From the NCBI RefSeq assembly GCF_032818155.1, contig NZ_CP102590.1, forward strand, positions 1,054,001 through 1,118,000: 64,000 nucleotides of DNA, read 5' to 3'. Shown here piece after piece: positions 16,356 to 24,486 of the stretch. The translations under genes and the position numbers were made by a program. Positions within the stretch are counted from its first letter, which is position 1. The number at the start of each line of letters is the position of its first letter. Under the pieces are notes generated by a model, which did no database searches, was not told where the DNA came from, and worked only from the letters and a program-made list of their open reading frames with translations. This DNA is from Niallia taxi (GTDB lineage: Bacteria; Bacillota; Bacilli; Bacillales; Cytobacillaceae).

Positions 16356-16727
16356 TCAACGATGCTGATCTACAAGAATTTGATTCCCGTCTGGATCTTC
16401 AATGAAAAAATGAGCAGGTCCCTCTTTTGTTTCAACAGCTGCAGAAAGCATGGTTATTCCCTCAGTCTTTAGTTGGTTATGAATTTCTCGGACATCTGTA
16501 AACGATTCGAGATTTTCAGCGTTTTGATCCCAGCCTGGATTAAAGGTTAGAATATTCTTTTCAAACATTCCTTGGAATAAGCCAATGATGCTATTTTCAT
16601 TCTTCATAATAAGCCAATTATTAGCTATGTCACCACCTAAAGCTTGGAATCCTAATTTTTCGTAGAAAGCTTTGGAAACATGAATGTCTTTTACGTTTAA
16701 ACTTACAGAAAATGCACCTAATTTCAT
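16356..16727 (-). CDS. VOC (glyoxalase/bleomycin-resistance) family protein
   Basis: The 123-residue protein has the paired beta-alpha-beta-beta-beta layout of the vicinal oxygen chelate fold: FSVSLNVKDIHVSKAFYEKLGFQALGG at the start and HFFIEDPDGNQILVDQHR at the end. The ATG follows AAGAAGGAC. Members of this size bind a metal or small ligand and include glyoxalases, fosfomycin-type and antibiotic-binding proteins; the specific function cannot be told. It stands alone, facing the ABC operon. Confidence 0.82.
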   Translation of the reverse strand: MKLGAFSVSLNVKDIHVSKAFYEKLGFQALGGDIANNWLIMKNENSIIGLFQGMFEKNILTFNPGWDQNAENLESFTDVREIHNQLKTEGITMLSAAVETKEGPAHFFIEDPDGNQILVDQHR

Positions 16728-16943
16728 TTGTCCTTCTTCTTTTTTGTGAATTTTCGGAAAAATTTTATTTCATTTTACTATAAAGGAATGATGGAATACT
16801 AGCGTGGTTAAAAGTTTTATGTAAAAGCCTCATTTCTGCCACTGAATAGTTTCTATACTGAATAAAATTCAGCAATTCTGCTATATTTTTCCCTTTTCAG
16901 GGTAAAATAAAAGGGTTCATTCCAACTAAAAGGGGAGTTTCAT

Positions 16944-17234
16944 TTGACTAACATTTATAATCTTTATAGTTCAGACGAAAACCATTTAGGCATTAGTAAA
17001 TCCTATCATATTCAATGCGATTTACCTCCGCATAAATTCCGTCAAATCCTGATGGAATTCCGTCAAAATAACAATGTTGGCAACGACATTCAGGCATTTG
17101 TTGATTATTTAAAGGAAACATTTCCGGAGAGTTTACACACCTTTGATTATGATGATGTTGTCCAGTTTGACGCAGACCAAGAAAATAGTGCAATACTGAC
17201 TAATTTGACCGATCAAATGAACAAGCCAGTTTAA
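16944..17234 (+). CDS. Small acidic protein, not recognised
   Basis: A TTG start behind AGGGGAG gives 96 residues, acidic (DYDDVVQFDADQEN) and without membrane segments or signal peptide. Coding is supported by the ribosome binding site and by a strong terminator directly after it. I do not recognise the family. The phrase DYLKETFPESLHTFDYDDVVQF suggests a small folded cytosolic protein. Confidence 0.6.
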   Translation: MTNIYNLYSSDENHLGISKSYHIQCDLPPHKFRQILMEFRQNNNVGNDIQAFVDYLKETFPESLHTFDYDDVVQFDADQENSAILTNLTDQMNKPV

Positions 17235-17278
17235 CCAACAGATGATTTTAGAAACTTGAATTTACCCATCGCCAGTAC

Positions 17279-17318
17279 AAAACACCAACCCACGCGGGTT
17301 GGTGTTTTGTGTTTTTTT
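17279..17318 (+). terminator. Intrinsic terminator
   Basis: ACACCAACCC (17282-17291) pairs with GGGTTGGTGT (17296-17305) around ACGC, followed by a T-rich run. Confidence 0.88.
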
Positions 17319-17434
17319 ACATCCATGTATTCATTTTAGTTTGCATTAGTGTATCTATCAAAGCATAAAGTTAATATCGATACTGTACTCATATATATTT
17401 TCCATATCGGTAAATGAAGAAGTGAGGTTGAGAT

Positions 17435-17836
17435 ATGTTAGAAAAAATAAGGTTAATTAAATGGAAAACAGCTGTAAATATGGGGATTTGGTTTTATACA
17501 TTGACATTGCTGCTGCATGTTCTTATTCTGTGTGGTGTTATTCCATTCACGATTGTTAATGGCGGACGCTCTCAAGACTTCGAAGCTCAAGTGCCAATCT
17601 CTATTCTCAATATCATTATTAGTTTAATTGGCGGAGTTTTTACACTAGTTATTGGAGGGAATCTGATTAAACATAAAAGGGGAATAACCGTGGTCTGCTG
17701 GTTTTTTGTTGCTCTATGGTCCTTCGGATTCGCACAGCAGCTTTTTGGAACGACATTTGAAAGGCTGTTTTGTTCCATCCTTTTGCTCCTTGGAGTTATA
17801 GCAAACTTGCGGATGGCAATTGAAAAAAAGCAGTGA
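17435..17836 (+). CDS. Four-helix membrane protein, not recognised
   Basis: The 133-residue product begins at an ATG behind GAAGTGAGG and has four predicted membrane helices (about 15-37, 53-75, 82-102 and 107-127) with a basic C-terminus IEKKQ. No catalytic or binding motif is visible. It resembles small uncharacterised Bacillus membrane proteins and appears to be a single-gene unit. Confidence 0.6.
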   Translation: MLEKIRLIKWKTAVNMGIWFYTLTLLLHVLILCGVIPFTIVNGGRSQDFEAQVPISILNIIISLIGGVFTLVIGGNLIKHKRGITVVCWFFVALWSFGFAQQLFGTTFERLFCSILLLLGVIANLRMAIEKKQ

Positions 17837-17996
17837 AATCGGTGTCTGCAACTACTTTTTCTTATAAAATAAAGGTAGACAGAATTTTTGCCCCGATTTG
17901 GGACAGCAACAGAATTTCCAGTATAGACACTTTACAAAAACTATTTTATTTTAAATAATGAATGTAACAAGCAGTTTTTTAGAAAAGGTGATCGCA

Positions 17997-18878
17997 GTGT
18001 TACTACAAGAAAAAATGAAAACTTTAAAGTTCTCACCTAATGAAAGGATTGTTTTAGATTTTATTCTAGAAAAACAAGAACTTATTGATGATTATTCGAC
18101 AACAATGATTGCTGAAGAGACATATACCTCCCCATCCATTTTAGTAAGAATATCAAAAAAATTAGGCTTTAACGGGTGGAATGAGTTGAAAAAGGCCTTT
18201 CTTAAAGAAGTGGATTATTTAAAAACAAATTTCACGGATTTAGATGCAAATACTCCTTTTACAGAACAAGACTCTATGATGAATATTGCCAGTAAAATTA
18301 CACAGATACATATTGAAAGTGCGAAAGACACTTTATCTCTTATTCACCATGACTCCTTGAAAAAGGCAGTTAGATTATTAAGTAACAGTAGTGAAGTAAA
18401 GGTTTTTACCATATCTAATTTAACTTTTTTAGGGCAAGAATTCGTCTATAAATTAAGGCATATTGGCAAAAAAGCAGACACTAATCCTACAGAAAGCATG
18501 ATGTATCAGGAAGCAGTTATGACATCTGCAAATGATTGTGCAGTTTGTATTTCTTATTCAGGTGAGTCTGCATCCATTTTGGAAACAGCGAATTACTTAA
18601 AAATGAATAAGGTCCCTATTATCGCTATTACTAGTATTGGAGAAAACAGTTTGTCCAGACTTGCGGATGTAACATTACATATCACAACAAGAGAAAAATC
18701 GTATACTAAAATTGCTGGATTTGCCTCACTTGAATCGATTTCTCTTATTTTAGATATTCTATACTCTTGCTTATTTTCTGTTGCATATGATAAAAATTAT
18801 GACTTTAAAGTGAAATTAGCTCAAAGAACGGAAACACGACAAATTAATAATCAGATTATTAAAGAGGATGAGCAATAA
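17997..18878 (+). CDS. RpiR/MurR-family transcriptional regulator
   Basis: GTG 17997 follows AAAAGGTGATC; the in-frame ATG at 17958 has no site, so I prefer the shorter form of 293 residues. The helix-turn-helix (about 15-65, with ETYTSPSILVRISKKLGFNGWNELK) and the SIS domain (about 115-245, with VFTISNLTFLGQEFVYKLRHIGKK and VCISYSGESASILETANY) are typical. The gene lies 140 bp ahead of a sugar-nucleotide-type epimerase on the same strand, which is its probable target or partner. Confidence 0.88.
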   Translation: MLLQEKMKTLKFSPNERIVLDFILEKQELIDDYSTTMIAEETYTSPSILVRISKKLGFNGWNELKKAFLKEVDYLKTNFTDLDANTPFTEQDSMMNIASKITQIHIESAKDTLSLIHHDSLKKAVRLLSNSSEVKVFTISNLTFLGQEFVYKLRHIGKKADTNPTESMMYQEAVMTSANDCAVCISYSGESASILETANYLKMNKVPIIAITSIGENSLSRLADVTLHITTREKSYTKIAGFASLESISLILDILYSCLFSVAYDKNYDFKVKLAQRTETRQINNQIIKEDEQ

Positions 18879-19018
18879 GATTAAGAAAATATTGAAAAGC
18901 TTTTTACGTTTTATCGTTATTAACACAGAAAATAATAGAAAACACTTCGAAGATGATTGAAAGCCATTTCATTTTTAGTTAATCTCTGTTAAATTCAATT
19001 TCAAGGGAGGAATGATTG

Positions 19019-19969
19019 ATGAAGGTCGTAGTTATCGGTGGATGCGGGCATATAGGATCTTATTTAGTTCCTAAGCTAGTTAAAGCGGGATTCAATGTTT
19101 TTAATATAAGCAGAGGGAAAAGCAAGCCATATACAAGTGATTATGCATGGAATGAAGTTACCAATGTTATTTTAGATAGAAGCAATGATGAAGCATTTGC
19201 TGAAAAAGTCGCAGCTATGGAAGCTGATATTGTCATCGATTTAATCAATTTCACTTTAGAAGATACGAAGAAAATGGTAGAAGCACTTCATAATACAAGA
19301 TTGTCTCATTATTTATTCTGTTCCTCTATTTGGGCACATGGTCGTGCTGAAATGCTACCTGTAATAGAGGATTGTGTTAAAGAGCCGATTTGTGAGTATG
19401 GAATCGAAAAGTACAAATGTGAACAATATTTGCAGGAGCAATATCGTGTAAATGGCTTCCCTGCAACTACGGTTATGCCAGGACAAATCTCTGGTCCAGG
19501 ATGGAATATCATTAGTCCGTTAGGAAATGTCAATCCTGACATTTTCCAAAAAATTGCTGACGGAAAGGAAATTTTTCTTCCTAATTTAGGCATGGAGACA
19601 TTACATCATGTTCATGCAGATGATGTTGCACAAGTTTTTTTGAATGCGATTACACATAGAAACCAAGCTTTAGGTGAAAGCTTCCATGCAGTTGCTGCAG
19701 ATTCCATGACCTTATATGGATATGCAAAAGCGATGTATCGTTTCTTTGGCCAAGAACCGAAAATCAGTTTTCTTCCATGGGACAAGTGGTGTGAGCATGT
19801 CGAAAAGGAAGATGATATTAATTCTTCTTATTATCACCTTGCACGCAGTGGTCAATTTAGTATCGAAAAGGGAAAACGGCTTATTGAATATCAACCAAGA
19901 TATACTACATTAGAAACAGTTGAAGAAAGTATTAAGAATTATATGGAGAGAAATCTTGTTATTAATTAG
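19019..19969 (+). CDS. NAD-dependent epimerase/dehydratase (extended SDR)
   Basis: ATG 19019 follows GGGAGG (19005-19010). The 316-residue protein opens with the Rossmann motif VVVIGGCGHIGSYL and has the catalytic SSIWAHG...YGIEKYKCE (Ser, Tyr, Lys) of extended short-chain dehydrogenases. VMPGQISGPGWN and HHVHADDVAQVF are conserved in sugar epimerases. The substrate is not known, but the RpiR neighbour points to sugar or amino-sugar metabolism. A terminator follows at 20041. Confidence 0.85.
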   Translation: MKVVVIGGCGHIGSYLVPKLVKAGFNVFNISRGKSKPYTSDYAWNEVTNVILDRSNDEAFAEKVAAMEADIVIDLINFTLEDTKKMVEALHNTRLSHYLFCSSIWAHGRAEMLPVIEDCVKEPICEYGIEKYKCEQYLQEQYRVNGFPATTVMPGQISGPGWNIISPLGNVNPDIFQKIADGKEIFLPNLGMETLHHVHADDVAQVFLNAITHRNQALGESFHAVAADSMTLYGYAKAMYRFFGQEPKISFLPWDKWCEHVEKEDDINSSYYHLARSGQFSIEKGKRLIEYQPRYTTLETVEESIKNYMERNLVIN

Positions 19970-20040
19970 TGCGGGAAGCTTAAATTAAGCTTTCAACTAA
20001 CTAGAAGAAAATACTGACTATAGTGTTGAGATTTTATCAG

Positions 20041-20069
20041 TGGCTGCCTTACATTGGCAGCCTTTTTTG
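20041..20069 (+). terminator. Intrinsic terminator after the epimerase
   Basis: GGCTGCC (20042-20048) pairs with GGCAGCC (20056-20062), followed by six T residues. Confidence 0.85.
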
Positions 20070-20181
20070 TATCAAAAATAGTGCGGCTATGTAACGAACG
20101 TTATTGACTGAGTAATTGAAATGAAAAGAAAAAAGGATTGAATTAAACAACGTACCGAAATAATAGCTTTTTACAAATTAA

Positions 20182-20247
20182 TACATCTTAAGGCTGACAA
20201 GGATATATTACTTTAGGTTGATTACTTTATTTAAGATGTAAAGTAAT
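20182..20247. repeat. Nested inverted and direct repeats upstream of a hydrolase gene
   Basis: TACATCTTAA (20182-20191) is matched by TTAAGATGTA (20231-20240). Inside, ATTACTTTA occurs twice (20207-20215 and 20221-20229) and its complement TAAAGTAAT at 20239-20247. The arrangement lies about 80 bp upstream of the hydrolase start and looks like a regulator site. The rest of 19970-20323 shows only the terminator. Confidence 0.5.
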
Positions 20248-20323
20248 ATGGACTAAGAGTTATTTAGAAAATAATGTAAAAATCATGTGCTGAAAAGTTA
20301 AATAAGAAAAAGGGAGTGAGGAA

Positions 20324-21292
20324 TTGAGTAAAAAAAAGAAACGAAGATTTTTAACTGTTTTGAAAACTATATTGTTAGTGGTAATTTCGGCTCTCGTTAT
20401 TTGGTTTGTATGCAGTAATTTACTAACTATTTACGAGAAAAAGAAATATCCTCCAATAGGAGAGCTAGTCGAAATAGACGGAAAGAATATGCATGTCTAT
20501 AAAAAAGGGGATGGAAAAAATACAATTGTTTTATTAAGTGGACTTGGAACGACCGCACCAGTTCTTGACTTCGAGCCGTTAGTTAATGAATTAGCAAAGA
20601 AAAACAAGGTCGTTGTAGTAGAAGCTTTTGGATACGGTTGGAGCGATTTAACAGGGAAAGAGCGAACCGTTGAAAACATAATTGGGGAGTTGAGAGCAGC
20701 TTTACAGGCAGCTAATATAAATGGGCCATATGTATTGATGCCCCACTCCATATCGGGTATTTATAGTATGTACTATGCTAATGCATATCCTGAGGAAGTT
20801 AAAGCAATTATCGGAATTGATCCCACATTACCTCAGGCATTGAATTATTTCGGTGAATCAGCTCCTTCTATGCCAAAATATATGAGTTATTTAGTCCCAA
20901 CTGGTGTGGCGAGGTTAGCTTCCTATATAACTCCAGATAGCTTTCTGCCGATTGCTGAAGATGGTACATATTCCAATACAAACTTAAAAACAACAAAAGC
21001 TGTCACAGCCTGGAAAGGCTACAATAAGAATGTAGTGAGTGAAGCAAACGAGATTAAAGATAACATCAATAAAACAGAAAAAATGACTTTTCCGGCTGAT
21101 ATACCAGTTCTGATTTTCACTACGAAGGAGGACTTGAATAATCAAGGTAAGTCAAATATCACCTTTTATAAAGACCAACTAAACAATGTAGCTAATAAAA
21201 AATTAGTTAGCTTGGATGGCCATCATTATTTACATTGGACTTATTTCAAGGAAATGTGTAAAATGGTTAACGAGTTTTTGAAAATTCAATGA
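20324..21292 (+). CDS. Membrane-anchored alpha/beta hydrolase
   Basis: A TTG start behind AGGGAG gives 322 residues. A lysine-rich start (MSKKKKRRF) and one hydrophobic helix (about 12-34) anchor it to the membrane with the enzyme domain probably outside. The hydrolase fold is shown by VLLSGLGTTAPVLDFEPLV (oxyanion region), the nucleophile elbow MPHSISGIYS (Ser in HSxS), an acidic residue around IFTTKEDL and the histidine in LDGHHYLHW. The elbow reads PHSISG rather than the usual GHSxGG. Substrate unknown. Confidence 0.82.
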   Translation: MSKKKKRRFLTVLKTILLVVISALVIWFVCSNLLTIYEKKKYPPIGELVEIDGKNMHVYKKGDGKNTIVLLSGLGTTAPVLDFEPLVNELAKKNKVVVVEAFGYGWSDLTGKERTVENIIGELRAALQAANINGPYVLMPHSISGIYSMYYANAYPEEVKAIIGIDPTLPQALNYFGESAPSMPKYMSYLVPTGVARLASYITPDSFLPIAEDGTYSNTNLKTTKAVTAWKGYNKNVVSEANEIKDNINKTEKMTFPADIPVLIFTTKEDLNNQGKSNITFYKDQLNNVANKKLVSLDGHHYLHWTYFKEMCKMVNEFLKIQ

Positions 21293-21405
21293 CATGAATT
21301 TTTTGATTATCTGACTCAGAGAAACAGAGCTGCAAATTATCTGGAAATAAGGGGTATTATCCTTTTTCTAGATAATCCCCCTCGAAATAGCAGCTATTAA
21401 TGCCA

Positions 21406-22620
21406 TTATACAGGTGTATCCTCCGTGTAATGGTCTAATACCATACAGCCTGCGCCTTGTGCGACAATATTGTATGCATCAGATGATTTTACCATTTTGA
21501 TTTTTGCACTTGAATAGTGTGTCAGTCGGTTGCTTGCTGCTTTAGCAGCTGCTTCAAAGAAAAGAGGTTTCGGAACTAAAGTTCCTCCGAAGATGACAAT
21601 TTCCGGACGTAACAGGAAGATTAGGTTACTTAAGCCGACACCAAAATAATAAGCAGCTTCCTCCACAACTTCTAGACAAAGTGAATCATTTTGTTCTAGC
21701 GCGTATAAAATATGGTGAAAATTAATATCCTCCATGTTACTCAGCTTTTCTTGCAGGAGAGACGCTTTCCCACGTTTTAATAGACGTATTACTTCATCAC
21801 GAATGGCTGGCAAACTACTGTAAGCTTGCAGACATCCGTATGCCCCACATGAGCAACGACGCCCATGAATATCTATGATGATATGCCCAAAAGCATCCTC
21901 CATTTCAAATTTGTTAGTAATCAATCTCCCTTGAGAAATAGTTCCACAACGAATACCGATATCACTTGATACAAAAACTATATTGTCAGTATCCTGCCAG
22001 TAATTCATCCTATATTCGGCTAGTGCTGCTAAATCTGTTCCATTATCAAGGAAAACGGGGACATTATTAGTTTGTTTTAAATAGTCTACCAAATTTATGT
22101 CCCATCCACCTGCAGGAAAGGAATGAGTGGATGTAATCATTCCTTTTTCTGCATCAAAACGGTCAAGCACCCCAACGCCAATACCTAATAACTTATCCTT
22201 TGGAATGTTATTTTGGATCAGCAGTTGATCAACGCAGGCAGTTATATAGTTTAATGTATATTTCCCCGTACATTCAGCAGTCATTTTTAGCTTTTCAACG
22301 CTTACAATATTCAGTTTTAAATCAAGTAGTAATACGGTTGTGTAAAAACTGGTGATTTCGACACCAATTAAGTAATAAGCATCTGGCTTGATTACGTACA
22401 TTAACGGCTTACGGCCACCACTTGATTTGCCTACACCACTATCATAGATTAGCCCTTCATCAACAAGCTCCTCCAGTAAACGAGCACAAGTGACATGTTT
22501 AAAGCCTGTGAGCTCCGTTAATCTATTTATTTTAACTGGCCCCAATTTACGGACCAAGCTATATAAGAGCTTTAGGTTTCTGGCTTTTGGCGAAGATAAT
22601 TCGGTAAATTTTTTTAGCAT
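21406..22620 (-). CDS. ROK-family transcriptional regulator (NagC/XylR type)
   Basis: I place the start at the ATG complementing 22618-22620, preceded by GGGGAAAC; the frame extends to 22686 but that part overlaps a perfect operator palindrome. The 404-residue protein has an N-terminal winged helix (about 15-75, VKINRLTELTGFKHVTCARLLEELVDEGLI) and a ROK domain with the zinc motif CSCGAYGCLQAYSS. ROK repressors bind sugars or sugar phosphates. It is divergent from the purine nucleoside phosphorylase gene, with the palindrome at 22659-22688 between them. Confidence 0.88.
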   Translation of the reverse strand: MLKKFTELSSPKARNLKLLYSLVRKLGPVKINRLTELTGFKHVTCARLLEELVDEGLIYDSGVGKSSGGRKPLMYVIKPDAYYLIGVEITSFYTTVLLLDLKLNIVSVEKLKMTAECTGKYTLNYITACVDQLLIQNNIPKDKLLGIGVGVLDRFDAEKGMITSTHSFPAGGWDINLVDYLKQTNNVPVFLDNGTDLAALAEYRMNYWQDTDNIVFVSSDIGIRCGTISQGRLITNKFEMEDAFGHIIIDIHGRRCSCGAYGCLQAYSSLPAIRDEVIRLLKRGKASLLQEKLSNMEDINFHHILYALEQNDSLCLEVVEEAAYYFGVGLSNLIFLLRPEIVIFGGTLVPKPLFFEAAAKAASNRLTHYSSAKIKMVKSSDAYNIVAQGAGCMVLDHYTEDTPV

Positions 22621-22658
22621 GTGTTTCCCCCATAATTTGGCCCTGTAAAGGCTATCGC

Positions 22659-22688
22659 TTATGTTCATTTTATCTAAAATGAACATAA
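22659..22688. promoter_or_regulatory. Palindromic operator of the ROK regulator
   Basis: TTATGTTCATTTTA (22659-22672) and TAAAATGAACATAA (22675-22688) are perfect 14-bp arms with 2 bp between. A partial copy TTCATTTTAT recurs at 22749-22758, nearer the divergent gene. Confidence 0.72.
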
Positions 22689-22902
22689 AGAAAAAGGTAA
22701 TCTGTAAAATACTTTTTTTATAAAAAAAGAAAAGATTTAAATGTTAGTTTCATTTTATATTAGTTAATCAGATTATTTATTATACTTTTTATAAAAATGA
22801 TAAAAAGTCATTTACATCTCAAGACTAACCTATTAAACTGACCATAGCAGAAGTATTTTAAACAATAAGAATTTAGATATTTCATTCAAGGAGGAATTAG
22901 TA

Positions 22903-23721
22903 ATGCACAAGACACATGAAATTTTCGAAGCAAGAGATTTTATCATGACTAAGACGGCTTATCGCCCGACGATTGGTTTAATTCTAGGGTCTGGCTTAGG
23001 GAATCTGGCAGACGAAATAGAAAACCCCTTTATCATTCCGTATAGTGAAATTCCTCACTTTGCAAAATCTGAAGCAGTAGGGCATGCAAATGAATTAGTT
23101 ATTGGAAGCTTAAATGGGAAAACAGTTTTGGCGATGAAGGGACGTTTTCATTATTATGAAGGATTCACCTTGGATGAGGTAACTTTTCCTGTACGTGTTA
23201 TGAAGGCGCTTGGTGTAGAGGAGTTAATAATTACAAATGCTTGCGGTGCCATTAACACAAGCTTTAACCCAGGCGACTTAATGCTAATTACAGACCACCT
23301 TAATTTGGTCGGTACAAATCCACTAATCGGACCAAATAATCCTGAATTAGGCACTCGTTTTCCTGATGTTTCGGAAGTGTATAATCGCAATTTGCGAACA
23401 ATTGCTACTGAGGTTGCTAATGATCAAAATACGACTTTGCAAAATGGAGTTTATGCATGGTGGAGCGGACCTGCTTATGAAACACCAGCTGAAATCCGCA
23501 TGATTCGTACATTAGGCGCAGATGCTGTTGGTATGTCGACCGTTCCAGAAGCGATAGTAGCTGTTCATGGACAAATGAAGGTCCTTGGTATTTCCTGCTT
23601 AACAAATATGGCATGTGGAATTCTTGATCAGCCGCTAAGCCATGAAGAGGTAATAGAAACAGCAGCAATGGTGAGGGAGAAGTTTATTCAATTAGTTAAA
23701 GGGATTATCGAGAAAATGTAA
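22903..23721 (+). CDS. punA: Purine nucleoside phosphorylase (trimeric PNP type)
   Basis: The 272-residue protein starts at an ATG behind AAGGAGG. It matches inosine/guanosine phosphorylases of the PunA/PNP-I type: phosphate loop GLILGSGLGNLADEI, GRFHYYEG, NACGAINTSFNPGDLMLI, then SGPAYETPAEIRMIRTLGADAVGMSTVPEAIVAVH and LTNMACGI with the base-binding Glu and Asn. It splits purine nucleosides with phosphate to base and (deoxy)ribose-1-phosphate. One oddity is VYAWWSGP, where VYAGVSGP is usual. It is followed closely by a deaminase gene and faces a ROK regulator. Confidence 0.93.
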   Translation: MHKTHEIFEARDFIMTKTAYRPTIGLILGSGLGNLADEIENPFIIPYSEIPHFAKSEAVGHANELVIGSLNGKTVLAMKGRFHYYEGFTLDEVTFPVRVMKALGVEELIITNACGAINTSFNPGDLMLITDHLNLVGTNPLIGPNNPELGTRFPDVSEVYNRNLRTIATEVANDQNTTLQNGVYAWWSGPAYETPAEIRMIRTLGADAVGMSTVPEAIVAVHGQMKVLGISCLTNMACGILDQPLSHEEVIETAAMVREKFIQLVKGIIEKM

Positions 23722-23762
23722 GTGTAAATCAAAAAAAGGTTATGTGATTGGAGCTTCTAACT

Positions 23763-24218
23763 GTGACAAATAAAGATGAATTGTTTATGAGAAAAGCAAT
23801 TGATATAGCTAAACAAGCCCGAAAGGAAGGCAATGAACCTTTCGGAGCTATTTTAGTCAAAGACGACGAAATTGTAATGGTCGGCGAAAACAAAATAAAT
23901 ACTTTCTGTGATCCTACACATCATGCCGAAATTGGGCTAATCAGAAGGTATTGCTCTGAGAACAATATCTTTGATTTGAGCGAATACACGTTATACACAA
24001 GCTGTGAACCATGTGTGATGTGTTCTGGGGCAATGGTTTGGGCGAATTTAGGAAGATTAGTATTCAGTGTCACACACGATCAGCTATCAGAAATAGCTGG
24101 CAGTAATATAATGATTTCATGCAGCGAAGTGTTCGAAAAAAGCCCAAATACACCATTAGTAGTAGAAAAAACATTAAATGAAGAAGGCTTAAGTGTTTTT
24201 GAAGGATATACGTTTTAA
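23763..24218 (+). CDS. Cytidine-deaminase-fold nucleobase deaminase (guanine deaminase-like)
   Basis: The protein has the zinc motifs THHAEIGLI (His, Glu) and SCEPCVMCSGAMVWANLGRLVFSV (two Cys), and FEGYTF at the end. Length (about 151) and the phrases EPFGAILVKDDEIV and NKINTFCDPTHHAE resemble GuaD/TadA-type deaminases; guanine or another purine base is the likely substrate given the phosphorylase upstream. GTG 23763 lies 9 bp after GGAG; TTG 23748 in the same frame is an alternative. With PNP it would turn guanosine into xanthine plus ribose-1-phosphate. Confidence 0.85.
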   Translation: MTNKDELFMRKAIDIAKQARKEGNEPFGAILVKDDEIVMVGENKINTFCDPTHHAEIGLIRRYCSENNIFDLSEYTLYTSCEPCVMCSGAMVWANLGRLVFSVTHDQLSEIAGSNIMISCSEVFEKSPNTPLVVEKTLNEEGLSVFEGYTF

Positions 24219-24263
24219 ACATAAAGGCTCATGCATTGATAGAAAAAAATAGTAATTTTTTTA

Positions 24264-24298
24264 AAAAGTCCAATCAGTTTTTATTGGGCTTTTTTTTT
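24264..24298 (+). terminator. Intrinsic terminator after the deaminase
   Basis: AGTCCAAT pairs with ATTGGGCT and is followed by nine T residues. Confidence 0.85.
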
Positions 24299-24390
24299 GT
24301 GAGAAAAATAGGAATGGAGATTACCTTTGGTGGTGGCGAGCTAATTAACTGAAACAATTTTCATAGTTTGGAAGAGATGGATGAAAATGC

Positions 24391-24440
24391 TTGAAACCGT
24401 TTGAAACCCCATTGAACCAGTCTATTTGCGGATATATGAT
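24391..24440 (+). promoter_or_regulatory. PTS-operon promoter with a cre-like site
   Basis: TTGAAC (24412-24417), 17 bp, TATGAT (24435-24440). Just upstream TTGAAACCGTTTGAA (24391-24405) fits the CcpA cre consensus WTGNAANCGNWNNCW with one mismatch. Confidence 0.55.
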
Positions 24441-24486
24441 AACGATATAGAAAGAACAAAAATCAAGATAAGGGAGGGGAACAGCA

